64,000 bases of DNA from Chelydra serpentina. Lineage: Eukaryota; Chordata; Testudines; Chelydridae. The notes under the pieces are model-generated. The model was not told the origin of the DNA. It was given only the letters and a program-made list of their open reading frames with translations, and did no database searches. The stretch lies in the NCBI GenBank assembly GCA_037349315.1, contig JBAIAC010000006.1, positions 54,246,501-54,310,500 on the forward strand, read 5' to 3'. Made by a program: the position numbers and the translations under genes. Positions within the stretch are counted from its first letter, which is position 1. Every line of letters begins with the position of its first letter. Below are positions 43,201-55,200 of the stretch, piece after piece.

Positions 43201-46200
43201 TAAACCACAACCAGTTTCTTTTTCATATTCTTCTTATCCTTATTCATTTACATTGCAGTAGTGCACATAGGCATGACTCATATTTTCACTTCTGAAGAAA
43301 CTTCAGGAACATGGTGCAATTTAAAGCACCTAAAATGTAACCAAATAAATGAATGATTATATCATATCTACAAATAATTACCTTCAAGTGTTTCTCCTTG
43401 CCCAGGAAGGGCGTCCCCTGGTCCAGATGCATACAAGGCAGTCACGGACAGCGCATATCTGGTGCCTTGTTCTAAATCTCTCAGCACTGTAGTGGTAGTA
43501 TCACCCTTTATTGTTACCTCCTTGGCTTCACCTCCGGCCGCTGGAGTATATGTTATACGGTACCGCTGTACTTTACCAGGTGCTGCACTCCAAGATAACT
43601 TCATTGTGGATGTTGTAGCATCAGAAACCCTCAAATTTCTTGGACTTCCTCGGGCTGCACATGTTAAAAGACATTGAAAGTGTTTTTGAAATTACCACGA
43701 TATAATAATAGGTTTCAATGTAGTAGCCGTGTTAGTCTGTGTCAGCAAAACGAAAATAAGAAAGAAAAACTTGTAGCACCTTAGAGACTAACAAATTTAT
43801 TTCAGCATAAGCTTTCGTGGGTTAGAACTCACTTCAAGTTTTTCTTTCTTATTTTCGGTTCACGATATAATACTTAACTTTGATAAATCATTATTGAACA
43901 TTCATGATATAGTAAAGCTTTTGGTATCATCATGATAGCATGCTCCCTTCCCCATCTCCCTTGGGTGCACATGTCTGTTAGGATGTAGTCTTGGACTCTA
44001 AGCCTTGGTCTACACTGGGCGGCGGGGATCGATCTAAGTTACGCAACTTCAGCTACATGAATAACGTAGCTGAAGTCGACGTACTTAGACCTACTCACCG
44101 CGGCATCTTCGCTGCGGTGAGTCGACTGCTGCCGCTCCCCCGTTGACTCCACCTGCGCCTCTCGAAGCGGTGGAGTACAGGAGTCGATGGGAGAGCACTT
44201 GGGGGTCGAGTTATCGCGTCTAGTCTAGACGCGATAAATCGACCCCTGCTGGATCGATCGCTGCCCGCCGATCTGGCGGGTGGTGTAGTCATACCCTAAG
44301 TTCTCACTTTCTACTACAACAACTCAGGGGTCAATCCTGAAATTTGCTGAGTACTCTTGAACTGATCCAGCAAATCACTTAAGCTTCTCAATGAGCTCCA
44401 GTATGAATGGGGCACAAAAAAACCCCATTCATTTATTACATTAGTGAGATTTATTACATTAGTCACATTTACTCCTTTCCTTTTGTTCCTGCACTGGCAA
44501 AACAGTGATCTTAAAATCTGGACTGGGTGCTTTTATATAAAACCACCCCTGAGAGAAGTCCCGTTTATCAATTTGAAATTCTTAAATTCTAAACCACAAC
44601 CAGTTTCTTTTTCATATTCTTCTCATCCATAATCATTTACATTGCAGTAGTGCACAAAGGCCTGAATCAGAATTGGGGCCCTTCGTTGCTAGGTAATATA
44701 CAAACACAATGGTAATCTAAACTCCTGAGCCCCCCTTAACTTCTGAGATTAAACTTTGATCTTCTGGTGACTATGTAGTTTATATTTTGGTTTCTGCTGT
44801 GTTTTCCATACTCCTCTCAGTATTTGGAACTTTATCTCACAGCATTTCTGGGAAGTGCCTTGTTTCAGGGCCCTATTTTCATCTGCCTTAGAGCCCTTCA
44901 TACTGCTCTCACAGTGTAAAAGGGACAAAATGTAAATGAGAAGCAAGCCCTTAACATATTCAAGGGTGAGATTAACAATTCCCTTTTTGTTTATTTTATG
45001 GATGTGATCTACATTCATTTGCTGTTATTTTACCTCGTAGGGGCATCAAGATACACTCCTGACCAGCACAGAACATAGCCACCTTTCCTTTCATAGCCTA
45101 GTGGCGAAGTTGTCCTACACATTGACAATTATTGGATGACAATGAGAATGTTCAGACAGCAAGTAGCAACATCTACGTCTGGGAAGTTCTCCACAGCAAA
45201 GCAGAGAGACATCATCCTACCGTTCATATAAGGAAACCTCTGGCTCCTGCTTATCCCTGCCAGTCTTCTGTTAGCATTCATTTCCAGGCTCTAGCTCCTA
45301 TTAGTCACAAACAGCTGTGTTCTATTCTCTCTATGTTGCTCATTTTGTGTGACCCTGAATGTCTTACGTTTAGAGTAAATGTCATTTCCAACCAGAGTTT
45401 CAATACAGGTTAAAGCTCTGCCGATGTTTTCAATCAGACAAGACTTTTTAACACCAAGATAATAAAAATGATCTGTGGCTAAACTGCTCCCGAGTTCACA
45501 GCCGGCTGCATCCTTTAAGGCAGAGATCTATACTGAGGTTGGTTTGGAGGTGCACAGCCCCAGCTGTGCGAGTCACTGAGGCTGACTTAGTCCAAAGCTT
45601 CCAGGAGCCCAGAGGATATATTGCCAATGCAACACACTTTTCCAGGAGGCATAGTGGGATCCCCCTGTCCAGTGAACATTCCCCACCCCTACCTGTCCTC
45701 TCTGGTGGATGCTAGCCTTAGATAGTCCTTGTGCTGTGAGTAGAGGGATGGCAACTGTGCTTGATTTACAAGGATTGTCACAAAGGGAAGAAGGGAGGTT
45801 CTTAGGCATATTTTTAATTCAGAGTTTTATTTCTGTAGAAACTTCAGGAACATGGAGCAATTTAAAGCACCTAAAATGTAACCAAATAATAGAATGATTA
45901 TATAATATCTAAAAATAATTACCTTCAAGTGTTTCTCCTTGCCCAGGAAGGGCATCCCCTGCTCCAGATGCATACAAGGCAGTCACGGACAGTGCATATC
46001 TGGTGCCGTGCTCTAAATCTCTCAGCACTGTAGTGGTGGTATCACCCCTTATGGTTACCTCCTTGCTTTCACCTCCAGCTGCTGGAGTATATGTTATAAG
46101 GTATCGCTGTACTTTGCCAGGTGCTGCACTCCAAGATAACTTCATTGTGGATGTTGTAGCATCAGAAACTCTCAAATTTCTTGGAGTCCCTAGGACTATA

Positions 46201-49200
46201 CATGTGAAAAGACATTGAAAGCATATCATGAAACAAGCCTGATTTCTTTCTTTCTTTTCAGATCATTATAAGAGAGAGAGCATACATGCTTAAGTGATTT
46301 GCTGGATCAGTTCCAGACTGCTCAGCAAATTCCAGGATTCAGCCCAGAGGGCTGATATAAGACCTGAAGGGAATGTTTTAAATATAACTTCACAAGAAGT
46401 TATTCCCTGAGGCAAATTAATGCTTTTTGATATTTTAAAATGTTTTTGAAATGACCATGATATAATAAACATCCAACTTTTCGTACCATGATAACATTTT
46501 TTGCCCATTTCCCATGGACACAGATGTCCATTAGGGTGTAGTCTGTGGACTCTCAGTTCTCACTTTCTACTACAAATACTCAGGACCCAATACTGGAATT
46601 TGCTTAGCACTCTTGAACTGATCCAGCAAATCACTTGAGTGTGTGCTTAATTTTAAGCATGTAAATAGGCCCCTACGGAATCAAGTCTAAGACTATCAAT
46701 AACGAAAAAAACAAAAAAAAACAAAAAAAAAACAAAAAAACAACAGAAAAAAAAAAAGGAGAGACGAGGAAGAACTATTTGCTTCCATAAGTCACCATGC
46801 ACATCTTTTATTGGTATCTATAGTTATAGTGGGTTATAGTGGACCACAAGCTAAATATGAGTCAACAGTGTGATGCTGTTGCAAAAAAAGCAAACATGAT
46901 TCTGGGCTGCATTAACAGGTGTGTGGTGAGCAAGACACGAGAAGTCATTCTTCCGCTCTACTCTGCGCTGGTTAGGCCTCAACTGGAGTATTGTGTCCAG
47001 TTCTGGGCACCGCATTTCAAGAAAGATGTGGAGAAATTGGAGAGGGTCCAGAGAAGAGCAACAAGAATGATTAAGGATCTAGAGAACATGACCTATGAAG
47101 GAAGGCTGAAGGAATTGGGTTTGTTCAGTTTGGAAAAGAGAAGACTGAGAGGGGACATGATAGCGGTCTTCAGGTATCTAAAAGGGTGTCATAAGGAGGA
47201 GGGAGAAAACTTGTTCATCTTAGCATCTGAGGATAGAACAATAAGCAATGGGCTTAAACTGCAGCAAGGGAGGTTTAGGTTGGACATTAGGAAAAAGTTC
47301 CTAACTGTCAGGGTGGTTAAACACAGGAATAAACTGCCCAGGGAGGTTGTGGAATCTCCATCTCTGGAGATATTTAAGAGTAGGTTAGATAAATGTCTAT
47401 CAGGGATGGTCTAGACAGTAATTGGTCCTGCCATGAAGGCAGGGGGCTGGACTCGATGACCTCTCGAGGTCCCTTCCAGCCCTAGAATCTATGAATCTAT
47501 ATTATATGGCACAGAAACTACATTAAAATAACTTTCAGGTTGATGCACAAAATTTATAAAAGCAATGAAAATGTGAAGTAACAGTGCGAAATTATTTTTG
47601 TGGTAATCTTTTGTGCATAGGCTCAGGAGCACATATGGTTCCCTATGGAAAAGTCGAACAACCACTCAAAAATACTGACTTCCACAATACAGGGTAAGCA
47701 TAAAGATGGACTGATTTTGTTCACCTGTAGTTATTGTTATGTATCATTTGTATTAATTGGAGGTTTCAGTCAGAATCAGGGCATCATTGTGCAAGGTGGC
47801 GTACCATCAGAGAGTAAAAGACAATCTGTGCCCTGGAGAACTTATAATTACTTGTATTGGGGCATTATACTTTATAAAGGAATCACCTTGGTTATGTAGC
47901 ATTATCATCTGATGTTGTGAGACTCTATTAGTAGATCATATGTGCTATTATGTCTAGGCATAAGGGGTTCAGTTACAGATACTGTGGTATCTTAGCTCAT
48001 CAGTTCTTTGCTTCTCATTAAGAATAAACTGCAAATTGGGCCTGAAATTAAAGTTTTACATTGAAATTGCCCTTTTGGAGCTTCAGGTGACAGACAGTCT
48101 ACAGATGAAAAAATCCAAAGTGCAACACTGACAATATAGAGGCCTACAGTAACAATTAACCAGTCATTAACCAGTTTCAATTTAGCAATCAAAATTTTAT
48201 CTTTATTTTTGTAACGTTTTAAAGTTGCATAAACATTAAGAGCCCAATCCAACAGTTCTTGAATTCAATGTAAAGACTATCACTGATTTTAATGGATGCT
48301 GGATTAGTCCCTAAATAAGCAACTTGCTGATAGTAGATAAAAGATGTGTCACCTACAATGATATTACATTAACAATTTTTAGGCTTATACATACTTTGTT
48401 TGAGTTTAAACCTTTCAAATTTTTGTAACAGACAATTGAGAAGTCTTATTTCCTTTGCCTGACACATATGTGGGCATTTTGCCCAAGGCACATCAACACG
48501 TTTAGGAGTTACAGATTCAAGAATGTATACAAAAGGCAAAATCCAAAGGTTCTTGATTAGAATTTGGGATGTTGTTATATTAAATTGTTTCTCAATTAAA
48601 CTTGCGTGATTCTAAAACACCCCATTCATCCTGCTGAAACAAGAAAAAGGAGAAAGGAACATTCAAATTACACATACTGAAAATAAAAAATATATCAATG
48701 TGCACAAACTTCTTCTCAAGCCACACTACAAGCCTGTTATTTATTACGTACCTTCTTCAGTTTTTGCATATCCATTCAATGAATTTCCAGGCCCAGACCG
48801 ATATTCAGGAATAACATAAACTTCATATCTTGTATCGGGAGTCAAGTTCAGTAGCGTAGTTGATCTTTCATTTGCTGGGACAGTTACTTGTTTTCTCTCT
48901 CTTCCAGTCACTGGTCTGTATGCAACCATATACCTTAGAACATTTCCTGGAGCTGGCGTCCAACCAACCTTAAAGCTATCAGTAGTTTCATCTGTTATCA
49001 TTAAGTTTCGAGGAGCCCCTTTAACTGCAAACAAACACAAATATAATTTGCAAACATTTGCCTTCAATCAGAGAACCAACTGCATTAGTTCATCCCACTT
49101 ATCAAGACCAGGGCCTACATTTTCAAAAAGTGACTATTTTTCTATGCTTCTAATTTTGGATGGCCAATCTGAGACACCTTATAAGGGCTTGGTGTTTCAG

Positions 49201-52200
49201 AGAACTGGTACACAGCACTATCTGAAAATCAGGCCCCTTTAATGCGTATCTGCCACTGACTGCCAAAGGGGACCGGAAAATGGGATGGATCACTCAGTAA
49301 ATTGCCCTGTTCTGTTCATTCCCTCCAAAGCATCCGGCACTGTCCACAGTCGAAAGACAGGGTACTGGCATAGATGGACCATTGGTCTGACACAGTATGG
49401 CCGTTCTTACAGTCTTTCAAGTCAGACAGCCAAAATTATGAGTTGACAGAAGTAGCCTTTTAATAAAGGTAGAGTAGAACTGTACTCAGTACATTTGGGT
49501 ATACCCTCGGGCAGTTTCTTAAAACAACAGGTTGCCTAATAAAGATTATTTTTTTTGCACACATTTCACTGATTGTGGGTATTTACATCTGTGTCATCCC
49601 CATTCACTGATGAGTGTCAGATGCACTTGACTATACATATGTGCACACCAGATTTTGAAAAGCCATCTAATGTGGTAATCAGGAAAAATATTGAAAATAT
49701 TGGAGCTCTATAAGCTAAATTCTCAGCATTGATACGAATTTTTCATTTACTGACTATTTAAAATGTTTATGAATTAAGCTGCTCCCCTCAAGACAGAAAA
49801 TCGCTTCTTATCCTAGAAGATAAGAAAAACTAAGGCCTGCTTTTTAACCTAGCCTGCTCCTTGACAAAAATTATGCCTTCAGCTGAGACCATTCAGCTGG
49901 ATTGGATAGATGGAACAGGGCAGAATTTAATCCTTTGACACATACCTTGGGTCAAATTATATCTTATGTTCCCCAGCAGTCAATGGGAGTTTATTCACAT
50001 GCATTTGAGGACAACATTTGCTCTTGAGTGTTCACTAACCACATCAAGGTAAACCTCCTCAACAAAGATAATTTGAACATCATTATACCAGAAATATTGT
50101 TCTTTGTTATTCAATTAAAGATCTGTTTGAAAGTTGAACAAAAAACACTTCCTTTAAAAAAACCTTATTTTTTCAATTGACCATAAATACAATATAGGTT
50201 TTAAAACTCTGTAGCAGCCTAAAGCCCAAATCAGCCATCAAGAAACCAGCTGTTCAACCCAAGCTGCTAGCAACTCAGCATGCAGAACTATTGACATTTA
50301 CATGGCATTAGTGGCTTCTCAAAAATGGCAGGATTTTATCAGATCAAAATAATGAACATTTTAAAATGCACTATCAGTCACAATATGGAGTGTATTTCTG
50401 ACATGTCTGAAATTTTTGTTAAAGCTGCTGTTTCCCCAGTTCTTCATATTTCAGCCCTACATTTCTATGATTTATGAACTGTGGATAGTATCAGCCAAGC
50501 AGTTATTTGAAGCAGATGATTTCCTAAGGGAGAGTTACATGTGGCTAAAACATTATGAACTGTGCAGTTAAAGTGAGATTATGCATAAAAACACATACAG
50601 GATGAAAGTCCAGATCTTCAACTCCGATTCATCTCAAAGTAGGTTAAGTGTCTAAATACATTTGAGGATCTGGTCCAAAATCCGAATTGGGCTGTTCCCT
50701 CAATCCAAGCCATTTTATAAATAAACACATATTTTAATCAATACTAAGGAAAATACATCAACAGAATAACTTTTCATGCTATTTCCTTTGTTCGTGTAGT
50801 TCACCCTAGAATCTTTTGGAATTCAAAGATCTAAGATTTTAGGGTGAACTAGGAATAATGGAAAGTAATGAGTACAGCTCAATAGCCTAGCTAGATTAGA
50901 TTGAATTTAATTCATTGATTGATTGAACTAAGGATGAACAATAGATTGATTGAACTATCGGGGTAAAAAATAAATTAACTGTAATGTTACCCCTTAAAAT
51001 AGGTGAGATTTGGCAGACGGCGCTCACAGAAAACTCCCACAGTAGTCTAATATCTATAGTGTCAGGCCCATTAAGTCCTGCTATGAAGGAGTACCCCTCT
51101 GGGGAATAGAGTTCTTTATTCTATCCATATAACCTTTTTTTCTATAAACATAAGTTAAAAGACCGAGATGCAGCAAACCACTTAAGTATATGCTTAACTT
51201 TAAGCATGTGAGTAGTCCCAATGAATTTGCTGGATCGGAGCCTTAACTAGTGTGTGTTCACGTTATACTTTTTTTGTTATTTAATTTATTGATACCACCA
51301 TACTCTATTGGAAAAGCAGCCTCTGAACCTCAGAGAAAACACAGTATCCAGCAAACTTAAGGAAAATAAAACACAACCTTAAATCTAATAGTTGTCCTTT
51401 ATTGGAATTTTAGACCCTTAGTCAAGGCACTGAGAAACAGTCATTCCGATTCTCATCCCACATACCAGTGCCATCTCTCAGCATTAGGTTGTATTCCACA
51501 TACACAAGTTCTCTCAATAAAGCAGATTGTTACTTGAATACATAACATGTTTCTGGCTGAGCATAATAGCGAGGGTACCTTCTAAAGTCGTTTCTTCCCC
51601 ATCCAAGGAAGGACCATCACCATCTTCATATTCTGCAATCACACTGACTGCATAAGGAGTTTCAGGAAGCAAATGGGTGAGAACTGAGCTAGTACTTGAA
51701 GCTGGCACTGAAACAAGGAATTCTTCTCCACCAGCAGCTACTTTATATTTAATAAGATAGGACAAAACCTCAGATCCAGCTGGAGACCAATTCACTTTGA
51801 AACTGTCGGATGTTACCTCAGAAAAGACCAAATTACGGGCAGGTAAATAACCTGTTTTTAAAAAAAGCCACATGTTACAATAAAACACTTTAAAAACCCT
51901 CCAAAATCACTCAAAAACTTTTCCTGCAGTCAGCTGATTTCTTTGATTCAATAAATATTTTCTTGATATGCATCTATGCTTGTCTGTCGTTCTCACTCAT
52001 GAATACATAAAATGCTATGATGATCTCTGAGTTGTCTTAAACAATATGACAATGAGTAGAAGCACCAACTCAATGTTTTCCACCTCAAGTATCCTAAGTT
52101 CAGTTAAAAAGTTGTCATTTGTTACTGCCAGCACTGAAAACCTAAGGTGGAATCTGAGAATCAAGCTGGGTTCTTTCTTTTTCATGTTCCCTCGGGGACA

Positions 52201-55200
52201 ACAGTGCATCCTCAATTGTAATGGAAATGACCTGAGGCACAAACATAAACCTGAAGTCCTCAGCTAGTTTCGGTTGGCTTAGCTAGCCTACCAGTGGGGA
52301 TGTTATGTGTTTGAGCCCTCCAACATAAAAGTTTCATGATCTCAAAGGTATTCTGAAACAAAGACTTATTTTTAAAGAGGCTGGGGTTTTCAAATTTTGG
52401 GCTTATCCAACTTTAGTGTCCCTTTTAAATACAAAAATTGTAAAGCACAGGATGTAGTAGCAGATGAAAAATTCCTTTACATTTTTGAATACTGTGAGCC
52501 AAGTTAATGTCACAAAGGATTTCTCACTCTTAACCTGAAATTTGCGAAGTTGGAGACTTTCTAAACTCTTTTAAATATAATCACAGAAGAATGTACAGTG
52601 ACAATGGCAAGTAATTTTTTACTCCTGAGGACATATTTTAACCTCTATGACTCCTGTGTAAAAGCAAAGTAACTCCACTGAAGTCATTCTAGATTTACAT
52701 CAGTGTAAATCTGGCCCTCCAACTTTAATGTCATCTTAAACACTTGTGGGAGGGATGTATTGCCCAGTTAATTTTTTTCTTTACCATTCATAAAATAATC
52801 ATGGTACTTCTATTGCAGCTGCTTTGAATTAAGTTTAAAATGATCGGTCAAATCACAGATTACTTTAAATCGGCATTGTTCCATGGAAGCCAATGGTGTA
52901 ATGAAGTGAAGAATCAACTCCACTTAGCTAATTATTTTGAGTTATTTTATGTTTTGCTTGTATCACTTTAGCTAAAAACAGATGAACAGATTGTGCCCTC
53001 ATTTATAAGTGGACATTTTCATTGACAACAAAGGGGGTTAAATAAATGTAACTGAGAATCAAATTTTGCTCAGACTATTTTCATTGCTTTTTAAAAGATT
53101 TTTCTAAGTATTGATAATTACTTACTTTTCTTCCTTATAGCAGCCAGTTCCTGCTCAATTCGTAGGCAGACAGACTGTGTAAGTTCAAATGATATTCTTT
53201 GGAAAGCATCAAAATCTTCCACTGTGTACACATGGGTTTCAGCAGGTGGTGAAGCAATTGCTTCCAATTCTGTACGTACTGCATCCTTAACACCAACTGC
53301 AAATATCTCTACATCTGATTCCCTCAATTTTATGGCTGGCTCTTTAAAGGCATCTGACGATTTTCCATCAGTAATAAGAATCATGACCCTTGGTACATTT
53401 GGTCTTGATCCTCTGTTGATAACAAATACTTTCTCCCTCACATAGGTCATCGCTTTGCCTGTGTTTGTAGATCCACCTCTGTAGGGGAAGGTGTTAATAG
53501 CCTCAATTATATCTTCAATTTTGTTGTATCTGTTCAAATAAAACTCCGTATAGGGATCCCTGCTGTACTGGACAAGACTTATTTGTACTTTTTGAGGTGA
53601 AATCTCAAAGCTTTTAACTAACACTTCCAAAAAGGCTCTTACTTTAACAAAATTGGCGATACCAATGCTGTAGGAGCCATCCACTAAAAGCACAATATCA
53701 GCTTTTACATCCACACCACGGGAGCATTCTGTAAAGAGAAAAAATTACCAGTATAAAAGCCAATAGTCATGGCACTTCTATTGCAGCTGCATTTCTAATC
53801 AGCTGACTCATCACTTATAAACACTAAACGATGGTTAAACTAATTCCATTAACTAAAACTATGTCTTCCAGTAGCTGAAGGTCTTTTATTAAGAGAGACA
53901 TTTAGAGGTATAAAAAAGAGCTACAATATCAGAACCGTATCGATAACTTACCCACTTGAACTTTGACTGGCTGTGTTTTTTCCATTATTGTAATTGGCTC
54001 ACTGGCTGCCATTCCTTTCATTGCATATACATTAATCTGGTACTCTGTTTCTGGAGAAAGATCTCTTACATTTAAAGCAGTGGTTTGAGGACCAACACTC
54101 AGAACCTGTTGTTTGGCGCCTGCTATCATTGGAAAGAATTGCACCCTGTAGCCTGTTATTTGGCTAGCAGATGGATCCCAAGTGACTCTAATAGATTTTG
54201 ATGAGATTTGAGCAGCCACTAGGTTTGAAGGAGGCTCCACAGCTGAAAAATTAAAAACAAATGCAAAAAGATCAAAGACAATGATAAGCAGATTTTTTTT
54301 CAAAATTGATTTGTTTTTATGACCAACTTTTATGACAGATATAGTTGTATTTGCTCCAATTTTCTCTAGTTATTTAAAAAAATTAAAATAATGTAGACAT
54401 AAAAAAACTCAGCAGAGTGGTCGGGGACTCCGAATGAGATACAAGGTCAGCAACAAAAGCTGTGTTCCATAACTCTTCAAATAGGAGTAGAAGTTACAAT
54501 GGAAACCCTGTCATTCAAACCAGTAATAAAACTTTCCCTCTCTATTTCCCGGAAACATATGAGAAGGTTTGACTGAATAAAGGCACCTGCAGGAAACCAC
54601 AGAAATAGAGCTGTCTACTCTGTCATTGTCTAGAAGGGGAAGATTTGGGAATCTTGAAGGGGCATAGAAAGTGCAAGGTTATAGCTTGAGAACTATTTGG
54701 TTTCAAAAGTCTTCAGTCTTTACCCATGGATCCTTGCCAAACCATATCTTCTTTCCCTTAACCCAAGCTGCCTTGCCGTGCATAACCAGTGAGACAATAG
54801 GACATGATTCCTGTCCTTCACATCTGTGTTTTTTCAAGTGAATTCTCCCCTTCAACACATTTTCCACCATGTGGTCTAAAGTGTTATGTTCTCAGGATTT
54901 GATAACTCTAGAGGCAACACAACAATTTGTAGTTATGGACTTCAGTGGGATATTTCAAATCCAGTCAACCACGTGTTCTAATCCTCTGCTGTTTAAATCT
55001 ATACAGCTGGAAACATGTCTTCCATATACTAATGGCAGATTATAAAAGGGATGGAACTAGGGTGACCAGATGTCCCAATAAAATCGAGACCGTCCCGATT
55101 TTTCATCTTTTGTCCTGCGTCCCGACCAGTGCTTGGTCGGGACGCCTTTTGTCCCGATTTCCGGTCTTCCGTTTTTGTTTTTTTTTGCTCAACAACTTCC

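Larger units (their letters stand above)
43058..44445 (-). repeat. Tandem duplication unit b (carries FN3-5b)
   Basis: The shortest unit. Upstream of its exon about 220 bases of intron are missing and a SINE-like element is inserted. A Harbinger-like MITE occupies the same TAA site as in unit d. The unit ends at GTATGAATGGGGCACA, joined almost directly to unit a. Confidence 0.9.
44446..46680 (-). repeat. Tandem duplication unit a (carries FN3-5a)
   Basis: It starts at the same GAGATTTATTACATTAG motif, but its exon lies 1,477 bases away because about 1.15 kb (roughly 44662-45828) is present here only. Sequence on the far side of the exon matches the other units up to about 46640. No MITE is present at the TAA site (GACTCTCAGTTCTCAC). 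Confidence 0.88.
49025..51578 (-). other. Intron between FN3-3 and FN3-4
   Basis: 2.6 kb. It contains a dispersed repeat at about 49255-49420, a 55-bp hairpin at 50797-50851 and a palindromic repeat at 51160-51240. No coding sequence. Confidence 0.75.

Noticed and set aside
37333..46218. Identical plus-strand open frames of 71 codons at 37333, 40820, 43462 and 46003
   Set aside because: They are the antisense of the four FN3-5 exons; the repetition comes from the exon duplication, not from a separate gene family.
36794..46680. FN3-5 repeats as an assembly artefact
   Set aside because: The units differ by silent changes, indels and unit-specific transposons with their own target duplications, which haplotype duplication would not readily produce. 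Long-read confirmation is still worthwhile.
46839..47414. 191-codon plus-strand frame as a host gene
   Set aside because: It is the CR1 ORF2 C-terminus with a CR1 3' tail immediately after it.
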